Source of the DNA: Rhizobium jaguaris
GTDB taxonomy: Bacteria > Pseudomonadota > Alphaproteobacteria > Rhizobiales > Rhizobiaceae
DNA: 64,000 bases
NCBI RefSeq assembly: GCF_003627755.1
Contig: NZ_CP032696.1
Span: 248,001-312,000 of the forward strand
Reading direction: 5' to 3'
Shown here: positions 39,078 to 47,770 of the stretch, piece by piece
Layout of the letters: each line of letters starts with the position of its first letter
Numbering within the stretch: position 1 is the stretch's first letter
The notes under the pieces: model-generated
Told to the model about the DNA's origin: nothing
The model's input: the letters and a program-made list of their open reading frames with translations, nothing else
Databases searched by the model: none
Position numbers and translations under genes: made by a program

Positions 39078-39883
39078 GTTTTCCTCTCAGTTTCGTTTTG
39101 CCGCTGCGTTCTGGCGCAGTTGTTGTGAAAGCCGTAGCATCCAATCTCGTCTCAGATTTGAGCGGCAGTTCCCTTATGCGAGGGGTGCCCAGTGCCTTAT
39201 CTCTTCTTTTGTCGAGTGTTCAGCATCGGACCATCTGGCTCGCCTTTAGAATTTACCACCTTAGCTCGGCGTTATCCTTTAATAGACGACGCTCTGCGCA
39301 GGAAATCTGCATATTTTGGCGTCGAGCGCATAAAGAACGGCCAATTTCATATTTATACGACGATACTCCGGTGCAGAGAAAGATCCGCCCTAAGCACCCA
39401 GCGGTTGAGGCACGAGGGTATCTATGGGCGACGCAGAGGCCGCACGTATTCGGTCGGAGAAGGCGCACGGGTCGTTGAGTGATTGGCTCTTCACATCGAA
39501 CTCCGCGATGTGTGGAGGGCTAGACTTTCTGGAATTTCTTCAGGCGATAGCGGATTGGGGAGCGAATGCCCGACCTTCACCGAGATTGGCAATCGGTGTT
39601 AATATCGCCCACCCTCTGTCGGGAATGACGGGAGCTTCGCTTAGACGATGGGCCATCGCAAGAATCACTCTGGGCCTTTCGATCGGAGGGGCCGGCGGCA
39701 ATTTTCACTCACTGCCTCGTATGGTGGCATTGCTGAGCGCGAGCTGCTTGATAGACCTCTGGTGCTCCGGAATCCTGCGAATGGCTTCAGAGGAGGGCGG
39801 GAACATGCTCAGACACATGTCTCGCCGCCTTTAGTGGCCTCCGTCCAATGACGTTTCGCGGCCGTTAAAAGGAGAACAACTCC
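39078..39883. other. 800-base gap without supported gene
   Basis: Contains the upstream region of ehuB and a 136-codon plus-strand frame (39424-39834) with no recognised motif and no good ribosome-binding site. No sigma-54 or nod-box match was seen. Confidence 0.45.
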
Positions 39884-40648
39884 TTACAGCGTCAGGAGTC
39901 GCCCATAGCCTGCTATTGGTTTTTCGTATCCAGCTATCCGCAACGCGTCCCACAGCATTGCTTGGTGGGCTGTGACAACCGGCTTGCCCAACCGAGCTTC
40001 CACCATCTGGATTATGCTGCTCGTCCTAAGCGCGGTACACGGGATAAAGATGGCCTCGGACTCATTCTGGTCTATCGAACATGCCGCGTCCAATATGCTT
40101 TGAGGTGAGATCGCAATGATTTCTTCGTCAGTTTTTGAGTGGAATGATGCTGACGAAAGAACAGCGACATCCCACTCGTTGAGGCACTGGGTCATTAGTG
40201 AAACAACGTCGTCGCCGTACGGCGAAAGCATCGAGACGCGTTTCACTCCGAGTCTGCGAAAAGCCCGCAACGCCCCCGTCATGGGAGAGGTCAGGTGTGA
40301 CCGGGGCAAGGATCGATGCAGTTCGCTTTCAAGCTTTTCCTGCGAGATGATGACGGATCCAGACGTACAGGCATATGCAAACACGTTGACTGCGCCTGGC
40401 GGGTCATAGAGGTTACCAGCTTTCGCAATCTCGTGAACATGGGCACGTAAGGTCTCAATTGTACCAGGTTCCTGGTTTTTGATGCGCGTGGCTGAAAAGT
40501 TGACATTGTCATCAGGCAACATTCGCCGCAACTCGAGCTCGGTGAGGGTGTCAGTCGACAATACGATTAATCCAATGGTGAGTTCACTGGCGACGGCGGC
40601 ATGCGATTGCTCTGCATGAGGTGTAGAGACTGCTGTTTGCGTTGGCAT
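39884..40648 (-). CDS. eutA: Ectoine-utilisation protein EutA-like (Asp/Glu racemase superfamily)
   Basis: A 254-residue protein of the maleate isomerase/arylmalonate decarboxylase superfamily, with the two active-site cysteines in A-Y-A-C-T-S-G-S (about residue 111) and F-I-P-C-T-A-L-R (about residue 212). The S-P-M-T-G-A-L-R-A-F and G-K-P-V-V-T-A-H-Q-A-M-L-W segments fit EutA of ectoine clusters, where it is proposed to handle hydroxyectoine stereochemistry. The ATG at 40648 is preceded by GGGGGAGA. The usual partners eutB and eutC are not in the window. It lies upstream of ehuBCDA on the same strand, separated by 800 bases. Confidence 0.78.
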   Translation of the reverse strand: MPTQTAVSTPHAEQSHAAVASELTIGLIVLSTDTLTELELRRMLPDDNVNFSATRIKNQEPGTIETLRAHVHEIAKAGNLYDPPGAVNVFAYACTSGSVIISQEKLESELHRSLPRSHLTSPMTGALRAFRRLGVKRVSMLSPYGDDVVSLMTQCLNEWDVAVLSSASFHSKTDEEIIAISPQSILDAACSIDQNESEAIFIPCTALRTSSIIQMVEARLGKPVVTAHQAMLWDALRIAGYEKPIAGYGRLLTL

Positions 40649-41187
40649 CTGATCGACTCTCCCCCTAAATCTTCGACCCAAGTGTAGCATTGGGGGTTAT
40701 TTCTAACTCGCGAATTTCCGATCAAGGTGCAGGAAACGTGCGTTATTGGACCAACCGCGCAGAAATCCATCCTCCCGGTGGGGTGCTCAGCCTGATGTGG
40801 GGGAAGGTTGATGGGCGCAATGAAATATTTACGGTCGAAGAAAAGCTGAAAACAACCGTCGAATCTGCGCGTAATTAAAGCTCCTCCTGAAGGATGACCC
40901 CGATGCCGCAGCGGAGGCGTTAGTTCAATGCGGAGCAATCTTCAAATATCGCGTCCCGGAACTTGCCAATAAGCCCAGCCTCCATATCCCCATCGTCCGG
41001 CACGATGCACGGGCTCGCGCGAATATCTCAAATGCCACTAGCCCGAATTGCCTTCGGCGTCGCTGCATCTTTGTGCTTCCTCCAACCATGACCTGCTATG
41101 GATAGGCAGAGATAGATGCGAATTCTGCTGGTTATCGGATCGTCGGTCACTCGGTGGGCCCGATGCTAATCCGGAGATGTGAAGCTT
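40649..41187. other. Intergenic, possible short coding remnant
   Basis: Near 40880-41025 the plus strand reads K-D-D-P-D-A-A-A-E-A-L-V-Q-C-G-A-I-F-K-Y without an upstream start, which looks like decayed coding sequence of unknown family. No regulatory site recognised. Confidence 0.3.
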
Positions 41188-41510
41188 TTAGGCTGTGAGA
41201 AAGTCGAAGATCTCGAACAACTGTCCATCGAGCATGGCCCTCCCGGGATGAACGAGGCAACCACGCTCCTTCGCCGAGCGCAAAAGGGCAGTTTCCTCGG
41301 GCGACATAATCACGTCGACGACCATCTTTCCGTGTTCAAGAAGCCGCGGATCGATCGGCGAAGGATCGTTTTCGCTCATGCCGAGAGATGTCCCGTTGAC
41401 GACAAGGTCATGACCAACAGGCGTCCTCTCAGTGTTAAACGAGGTGGTGGGAAAATCAGCGTGCAGACGGGCTACAAGTTCTGTGGATTTGGTTGGCGTG
41501 CGGTTTAAGA
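41188..41510 (-). pseudogene. Shikimate/quinate dehydrogenase C-terminal fragment
   Basis: Minus-strand frame with N-R-T-P-T-K-S-T-E-L, D-L-V-V-N-G-T-S-L-G-M, V-V-D-V-I-M-S-P-E-E-T-A-L-L and G-C-L-V-H-P-G-R-A-M-L, the NADP-binding half of AroE-type proteins. The catalytic N-terminal half is missing; an IS630 fragment abuts it at about 41511. Confidence 0.75.
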
Positions 41511-41784
41511 TGGTAATCCGGGAAACGCGAGCTCTGCCAGTGCGACAAGCGTTTCATGTTTTGGCAGAAGCATATCCGGCGTTCTGGAAGTAGTTGGCGC
41601 ATTCATCTGGTTTGATGGCGTCGACGAGGTATTCGAGATGGCGCCAAGTGTCGTCGATGGTTCGCTTTTGAGCTTGGCGCATCCAATGCTTGATCTTGGC
41701 AAAGGCCTGCTCGATCGGATTAAGGTCGGGGTTGCGCCTTGCAAGCGCGTTGAAGTCAGCCGTCTGAGATGACGGCCGCGGCAA
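41511..41784 (-). pseudogene. IS630-family transposase C-terminal fragment
   Basis: Reads N-P-D-L-N-P-I-E-Q-A-F-A-K-I-K-H-W-M-R-Q-A-Q-K-R and Y-L-V-D-A-I-K-P-D-E-C-A-N-Y-F, the end of IS630 DDE transposases including the catalytic Glu. The rest of the gene is absent; the intron RT fragment follows. Confidence 0.82.
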
Positions 41785-41824
41785 AGCCTAGCGAGCAGCC
41801 GCGTACCAAGTCTTGCGTGGCGTC

Positions 41825-42275
41825 CGGTAAACGTATTCGTTCCAAATACTTGCCAGTGCACGAACAGCCTCGGATTTTCCCGCGCCAGTTTTCTTAGAAA
41901 GAGGTTGGCTCGGGTCTTATGAGACTGAAAGCGCTTGAACTTTCGCATGATCCAAGCCCTGAGCTTCTGATTGACGTAGTCAACCAGGGTGGACAGTGCC
42001 GAACGACTGAACCGGCCGTAGTATGCTACCCTCATCTCTCATGCAGTTCCGCACCTCCATCTCTGTCGATGCTTTCGTGGCACACCATCGTCGGCATATC
42101 GACACCATGGAGGGCTCGGATCCGACCGCGTCATCCAGAGGTCAAATGCATAGTGCAGGAAAAGATTGGATAGGATTGGGCTGACCACGCCCCCTTGCGG
42201 GGTACCGCGTGTTCGCGCAACGATTTCTCCATTCTTCTCCATAGGCGCTGTCAGCCATCTTTCGATGTACAGCAT
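41825..42275 (-). pseudogene. Group II intron reverse transcriptase, middle and C-terminal fragments
   Basis: From 42275 the minus strand reads M-L-Y-I-E-R-W-L-T-A-P-M, then T-P-Q-G-G-V-V-S-P-I-L-S-N-L-F and C-R-Y-A-D-D (RT domains 4-5). After a deletion near 42040-42080 it resumes with Y-Y-G-R-F-S-R-S-A-L-S-T-L and the maturase segment F-K-R-F-Q-S-H-K-T-R-A. It starts at the same Y-I-E-R-W position where the RT copy at 29577-32851 ends. Confidence 0.85.
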
Positions 42276-43326
42276 CCGCTTCGATGATCGTCGGCCCGCC
42301 ACCGTCCCGCATAATAGCGTTCGCCTCTTCGGACGCGAGATGGACGGCGAGCGGGTCCATGCCATCAACCTTAAAAGATGGGATGGCAAAAGCGAGGCCA
42401 CGAGACGACAGCCTCGGCTCTGCCGTCACCTCTTCCACGTGGGTTGAAACCGCATAGCGGTTGTTCTCAATGAAGAAGCAGATCGGCACCTTCCACGCCG
42501 CAGCAAGGTTCATGGTCTCCAGGACGGAGCCGATGTTTGTCGCGCCGTCACCAAAATACGTATAGACGACGTCGCCAGTGCCTGCCCGTTTGTGGGCCCA
42601 GGTGGCGCCTGCCGCCATCGGTACGCCGCCGCCGCCGATGGCGTTCGTGCCGAGATTGCCGGATTCGGCCCAGCGCAGATGCGTGGAACCGCCGCGGCCG
42701 CGGCAGAAACCTTGTGATAGTCCGAGAATTTCCGCCAGCGTTCGCTGCGCCAGAGTGCGGATCTCCGATCCGAATTCGGCCTTCGGATCGATACCGTCCT
42801 GCGCGACATAACTTAGGACCTTCGCCAAGAACTGATGATGAGCACGATGGGAGCCGTTGACCTGATCTGAAGGCCGCATCGACACGGCCGAGCCGACCGC
42901 GCCTCCTTCCTGACCGATGGCTGAATGGGCGGGGCCGTGCACAAGTCCCTGTCCCGCAAGCTCCAGCACTTCTCTTCGAATGCACGTATGAGCTGCATCT
43001 GGGCCAGCATAGTTCCACAGCTTCACGCCGAAAGCAGCGCGCCCCGCAACGCCCGCATTGTTGACCAGCACGTCGAGACCGCCGAAGCGGGACCGAATGT
43101 CTAACGCGAACTTTCCGACGGCTTCGCGGTCAGTCACGTCGAGCGCGTGACCCTCCGCCATCCCGTTGCGAGCGATCGTCTCTGCCTGCGCCCTTGCCGC
43201 GTCGCCGTTTAGATCGACGAGGACAGCGGTTGACGCCTGAGCGGCCATGCCGGCAGCAATTGCTGCACTGAGCTTGCGTCCCGCACCGGTCACTAACGCC
43301 AGTTTGCCTTCTAGAAGTCCGGTCAT
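42142..43326 (-). pseudogene. Chimera: SDR N-terminus joined to dehydrogenase E1 alpha and intron RT
   Basis: Residues 1-100 are the Rossmann part of a short-chain dehydrogenase (A-L-V-T-G-A-G-R, D-V-T-D-R-E-A, V-L-V-N-N-A-G-V-A-G). From about 43025 the sequence becomes a thiamine-diphosphate dehydrogenase E1 alpha subunit: Q-M-Q-L-I-R-A-F-E-E-K in a neighbouring frame, then H-S-A-I-G-Q-E-G-G-A-V-G, G-D-G-A-T-N-I-G-S and E-N-N-R-Y-A-V-S-T-H. The ThDP-binding G-D-G is present. At 42275 it runs into the intron RT fragment, losing the last third of E1 alpha. There is at least one frameshift (near 42975). No product is expected to work. Confidence 0.82.
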
Positions 43327-43337
43327 TGTGTGTGCCT

Positions 43338-44079
43338 TCAAGCCATGTATATCCCGCCGTTCACCTGAATCGTCTCGCCGATGATGAAGCTCGCGGCGGG
43401 TGAACACAGAAAGGCAACGACGGAAGCGATATCAGATGGCTTGCCCAGGCGCTTGAGTGGCGTCTGGGAAATGCTTTCATCCATGCGTGTTTTCAGCAGT
43501 TCGTTGATCATCGGGGTCTCGATGATCCCTGGTGCCACGCCGTTGACGCGCGTCGTCGGGGCAAGCTCACGGAAAAGGGAACGCGTTAGAGAAACCATCG
43601 CCCCTTTCGTCGCGCCATAGTGGGCGTTGACATAGGCCCCGCGATAGGCGGCCAAAGATGCAATCGTGACAATCGAGGAGTCATTTTTTTTCAACGCCGG
43701 CAGGGCGCGTTTGCATAGATAAAAAGCGCCGTTTAGATTGACCGAGATTGTCCGGTGCCAATCCCCATCAGACATTTCAGCGAACGGTTTGGCTTGGTAG
43801 ATGCCTGCGGACGGCACGAGGAAATCGATGCCTCCGAATTGTTTCATGGCAAGTTCTATAGTCTTTTCTGCATCTTCCACGCTTGAAGCGTCTGCCTTAA
43901 GTGTCAAGATTCGCTTGCTGTCGCTAAATGAGCCCGCAAAGCGTTTCCAACGCTGACTCATCAAGATCCGTTAGAAGCAAATTAGCGCCGGACGTGTGAT
44001 ACAGTTCGGCAATCTCCCGGCCGATGCCGCCATTGGCGCCGGTAACAATAAGCGTTCGGTGTTCAAAATCGAAAGTCAT
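43338..44079 (-). pseudogene. Short-chain dehydrogenase (FabG-like), frameshifted
   Basis: The first about 45 codons from 44079 read M-T-F-D-F-E-H-R-T-L-I-V-T-G-A-N-G-G-I-G-R-E, the NAD-binding start. At about 43935 the frame shifts by one and the rest of the SDR follows: D-F-L-V-P-S-A-G-I, catalytic Y-G-A-T-K in A-H-Y-G-A-T-K-G-A, P-G-I-I-E-T-P-M and a complete C-terminus. Apart from this shift the gene is complete, so a sequencing error or recent mutation should be considered. It ends 12 bases from the SDR/E1 chimera. Confidence 0.8.
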
Positions 44080-44121
44080 GGCGCCTTCTCAAAGTTCGTG
44101 CGATATCCATGGAGGTCGTCG

Positions 44122-44545
44122 TATTAAACAAGCTCCACAATGTGGCCTTCGGAATCGGTCACGAAGGCGAGCCACGTGCCTTCCGGTGATCGCCTCCGCG
44201 CCGTGCTCGATCAATCAACTAAGCAAAACCTGCAGGTCATCCACAATGAAGGTAAGGTAGCTGGCACCTGGCCAGTCAAGGATAAGACCGTTTTCTTGCC
44301 GCGCATTCGGACGGTCCGGGCAAAGCAGCTTAATATGCTCGCCTTTCTGCGTCTGGAGGCGCACGACCGAATACCCATCCTGTGACAGACACAGCAGCAG
44401 CCTTCGAGCCAGCTACCTTGAATTCCGACACGAAGGCGAGCCCCAGCGCCTGTTCGCAAAAGGCGCGCTTTCGCGGCAAATCCCGCACGGCGAGACGGAC
44501 TTCGAACGGTGCGATAATCGTTGCAATGTTATCCGACCACCCCAA
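44122..44545 (-). pseudogene. VOC (glyoxalase/bleomycin resistance) family protein, frameshifted
   Basis: The start reads F-E-V-R-L-A-V-R-D-L-P-R-K-R-A-F-C-E-Q-A-L-G-L, a typical VOC beta-alpha-beta unit. Later frames read D-G-Y-S-V-V-R-L-Q-T and, near 44130, W-L-A-F-V-T-D-S-E-G-H-I-V-E-L-V, the C-terminal metal-ligand strand. Two frame changes separate these parts. Probably a dead gene. Confidence 0.72.
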
Positions 44546-44864
44546 CTACACATCCGTAACCAGTCGAATTAGGCGATAAGTTAGACAGTGTTCCTTAGCT
44601 CGTCGAGCGAGAGTATCGAGCCTATCATACCTTGCCGTGGCGGCGGGTCCGCAGGGCCTTCAACGGAATTTTGCTTTAAAAGCCCCCGCCCTCCACCGTT
44701 TCACGAAAAGGCCAGCTTCGACATAATGCTACAAAATCTGCATCGATGCGCAGTCGCACTAACGAAGGTTGTCAACGAAAACCACGTTTTCCGATAGGTC
44801 AGCCATACAAGCATTCAGCCCAAATGGCGTGACCGATTGTCAGCTGCGTATGTTGGCGAACATT

Positions 44865-46037
44865 TCACCCAGCAAGCCTACTCTCGACGAGCTTGATCCA
44901 GAACGACGTCCCATACGAGATTGCCTCATCATCGAAATTGTAATTTGCGTGATGCAAGCCGGCGCTATCTCCATTTCCGACGAAGACGTACGTGCCTGGT
45001 CGCTCTTTTGCCATGTAGCCGAAATCTTCTCCTCCCATCACCGGCGGAGGCTCAATGATATTGTGGTCTCCGACAACGAGCTTTGCGGCCTGCAGCGCGA
45101 ATTCCGTCTGCGCGGTCTGATTGAACGTGAGCGCATCGCTGCTCTCAATAACAAGTTCAATCGCAGCGCCGGTTACTAGAGCGATCCCGGCGACTACCTC
45201 CCCGATGCGCTTCTTCAGAAATTCTCGTACCTCCTGGGACAGCGTACGCATGCTACCTCGCAGCAGGGCCGCCTCAGGGACAATGCGCTGCGGACTACCC
45301 GACTGGAGTTCGTGGAAGGAAATGCCTGCCGGTTCCAATGGGTCGACGTTTTGAGCAAGGATTTGTTGGATTGCAACTACCAGCTGCGATACGACAAGAA
45401 TCGCGTCGACGCATTGGTGCGGGGTACCAGGATGACCGCCCCGCCCCTTAACTGTAATCTCAATGCCATCCGTTCCTGCGGTCATTGGACCGCATCGAAT
45501 ACCGAAGACGCCAATCGGCAACCCCGGCCAATTGTGCATTCCATAGACCTCCTCGATACCGAAGCGCTCCATGAGACCGTCTTCGATCATCGCTTGTGCA
45601 CCTGTGCCAACTTCTTCCGCTGGCTCGAAAATGACAACTGCCGTACCGGCAAAGTTTCGAGTTTCAGCAAGGTAACGGGCCGCACCCAACAGCATCGCGG
45701 TGTGGCCGTCGTGTCCGCAAGCATGCATGAGACCCTTGCTCTTTGAAGAGTAGGGTAGATCAGTTGCCTCCTCTATAGTCAGCGCATCCATGTCGGCGCG
45801 TAGGCCAATGACGCTCCCTTTGTTGTTATGGGCGGCCATCTTGCCGCGTATGACGCCGACCACGCCAGTCTTGCCGACGCCCATCACAACCTGGTCGCAG
45901 CCAAATTCGCGCAGGCGCTCGGCAACCAAAGCAGCAGTACGATTAACGTCGAACCCCAGCTCGGGATGGGCATGGATGTCGCGACGCCAAGAGATAATAT
46001 CCGGCAAAAGGTCGGCGACGCGATTTACGATGGGCAT
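44865..46037 (-). CDS. M20-family amidohydrolase (hippurate/N-acyl amino acid hydrolase type)
   Basis: A 390-residue metallo-amidohydrolase. The metal ligands are visible in H-A-C-G-H-D-G-H-T (about residues 105-113), F-E-P-A-E-E-V-G-T-G (the catalytic Glu pair), M-H-N-W-P-G and M-G-G-E-D-F-G-Y. The start W-R-R-D-I-H-A-H-P-E-L-G-F is characteristic of the HipO/AbgB group that removes acyl groups from amino acids. It is the last gene of the minus-strand row lrp-ehuB2-aminotransferase-aldehyde dehydrogenase, so an N-acetyl-diaminobutyrate deacetylase role is possible but unproven. Confidence 0.88.
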   Translation of the reverse strand: MPIVNRVADLLPDIISWRRDIHAHPELGFDVNRTAALVAERLREFGCDQVVMGVGKTGVVGVIRGKMAAHNNKGSVIGLRADMDALTIEEATDLPYSSKSKGLMHACGHDGHTAMLLGAARYLAETRNFAGTAVVIFEPAEEVGTGAQAMIEDGLMERFGIEEVYGMHNWPGLPIGVFGIRCGPMTAGTDGIEITVKGRGGHPGTPHQCVDAILVVSQLVVAIQQILAQNVDPLEPAGISFHELQSGSPQRIVPEAALLRGSMRTLSQEVREFLKKRIGEVVAGIALVTGAAIELVIESSDALTFNQTAQTEFALQAAKLVVGDHNIIEPPPVMGGEDFGYMAKERPGTYVFVGNGDSAGLHHANYNFDDEAISYGTSFWIKLVESRLAG

Positions 46038-46159
46038 GGCGATTGCTTTCTCAACGAAACGGGTTGTAATACGTGCCGCCTAGTTTTCGGCCCGGCTCCC
46101 GTTTCATAAAGCAACGAACCGTAGACGAGGCGACCAGTATAATGCGGCATTTCATGCTT

Positions 46160-47632
46160 TCACCCCTGGGGTGGAAAGATCGACTTCAACTCCAGAAAAG
46201 CCGTCAGACCTTCCATCCCGAGTTCGCGGCCGATGCCACTGCTCTTGATGCCTCCGAAGGGCGCGTCGATATGGAGGGTGTATCGGTTGATACCGACAAC
46301 GCCAGCTTCGATCCGACGCGCTACAGCCATGCCCCGCTCAGGGTCAGACGTAAACACCGCCCCGCCCAAGCCATATGTCGTGCCGTTGCATATCGAGATT
46401 GCTCCTTCCTCACTGTCGTAAGGAATTACGGAGACGACCGGCCCGAAGATCTCCTCTTGTGCGATGCGCATTGAGGTGTCCACGCCCCGGAAAACCGTTG
46501 GCTGGATGTAATAGCCGACATCCAGACCCGGCGGCCTACCCCCACCTGTCACCACCTGTGCACCTTGTGCACGGCCGGACGCGAGGTACTCCTCGACACG
46601 ATCCCTTTGTCGCTTCGCCACGAGGGGACCGACCTGAGTCGCCGGATCCAGCGGATGGCCAACGACGAGTGCTGCCATTTTGCTCGCAATCCCTTCCACG
46701 ACTTCGTCATAGCGGGCGCGTGGCGCGATCACTCGAGTGAGGGCGTGACAAATCTGACCGCTGAAAGGTATGCATGCCGGCGCTACGAGCGGAAGAAACG
46801 TATCGAGATCCGCGTCATCGAGTAGCACCGCACCTGACTTCCCGCCAAGCTCAAGCGTGACACGGGCGAAGCGCTCCGCACAGGCAAGAGCAACCTGGCG
46901 CCCGGCATGCGTTGATCCGGTGAATGATACCTTGTCGATGCCGGGATGTGAGGCAAGCAAGGCTCCAGTTTCGCGACCACCGAACACAATGTTCACAACA
47001 CCGGGAGGAATACCTGCCTCGTCGAGAGCTTCTGCCAGCAAATAGGAATCGAGCGATGCTTCCGGCGGCGGCTTGATCACCGTTGTGCAACCGGCAGCGA
47101 GCGCGGGAGCAAGTTTCCACGCGATAGCCCCTTGCGGTCCATTCCATGGAACGATCAGCGCGGCAACGCCAACTGGCTCTCTTCGCATGACTGTACGAAG
47201 GCCGTGTCCGGTGCGCTCGAACTCGACTTCGAGCTGATCGGCGACCTCGGCGTAATAGTCGTAGAGCTTTGTTGTTGCGCCACCATTTGATTGCACCGAG
47301 GCTGCGATCGGCATGCCAATCTGGGCGGTGACAACTGCACCGAGTTGCTCGGCGCGCTTATCAATTGCGCGGGTAAGTCGGCGCAAATACTTGGCTCGCT
47401 CCGACGGCGGCAGTTGCGGCCAACCGGAGTTCCTGAATGCCTCCCGCGCGGCGTCTACCGCTGCAGAGACGTCTTCCTTATCGCCATCCGGTATCGTGGC
47501 AAACTCACGCTCATCAGCAGGATTAACCACCGGAATCCTGGCCGACGAATGCGCCGGTCGGAGTTTCCCATTCACATATATATCGATGTGCTCGCCGCTC
47601 ATCGGGGTCTCTGCGCCATTTGTCGCTATCAT
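46160..47632 (-). CDS. Aldehyde dehydrogenase, candidate aspartate-semialdehyde oxidiser (DoeC-like)
   Basis: A 490-residue NAD(P) aldehyde dehydrogenase. Key regions are V-P-W-N-G-P (nucleotide site), K-P-P-P-E-A-S, F-T-G-S-T-H-A-G, the general base in L-E-L-G-G-K-S-G and the nucleophile in S-G-Q-I-C-H-A (about residue 300). The end G-I-G-R-E-L-G-M-E-G-L is normal. It lies 138 bases after the diaminobutyrate aminotransferase, which makes the aminotransferase product, aspartate semialdehyde, a reasonable substrate (DoeC role in ectoine breakdown). Substrate assignment is inference. Confidence 0.82.
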   Translation of the reverse strand: MIATNGAETPMSGEHIDIYVNGKLRPAHSSARIPVVNPADEREFATIPDGDKEDVSAAVDAAREAFRNSGWPQLPPSERAKYLRRLTRAIDKRAEQLGAVVTAQIGMPIAASVQSNGGATTKLYDYYAEVADQLEVEFERTGHGLRTVMRREPVGVAALIVPWNGPQGAIAWKLAPALAAGCTTVIKPPPEASLDSYLLAEALDEAGIPPGVVNIVFGGRETGALLASHPGIDKVSFTGSTHAGRQVALACAERFARVTLELGGKSGAVLLDDADLDTFLPLVAPACIPFSGQICHALTRVIAPRARYDEVVEGIASKMAALVVGHPLDPATQVGPLVAKRQRDRVEEYLASGRAQGAQVVTGGGRPPGLDVGYYIQPTVFRGVDTSMRIAQEEIFGPVVSVIPYDSEEGAISICNGTTYGLGGAVFTSDPERGMAVARRIEAGVVGINRYTLHIDAPFGGIKSSGIGRELGMEGLTAFLELKSIFPPQG

Positions 47633-47770
47633 TTCCGTGCCTCTCGCTGCTTATATAGTCGACCCGCCGCGGTGCTTCGTGCCAGCATCGGCCGGAAAGC
47701 AGCTGGCGGGTCGGAAAGGATCGCCTGGCGTCAGCAGGCGATCCGAGCATTTTTCTTGTCGGCAGATAAT

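Noticed and set aside
39424..39834. 136-codon plus-strand frame between ehuB and eutA
   Set aside because: No ribosome-binding site, no motif or family pattern; not reported as a gene.
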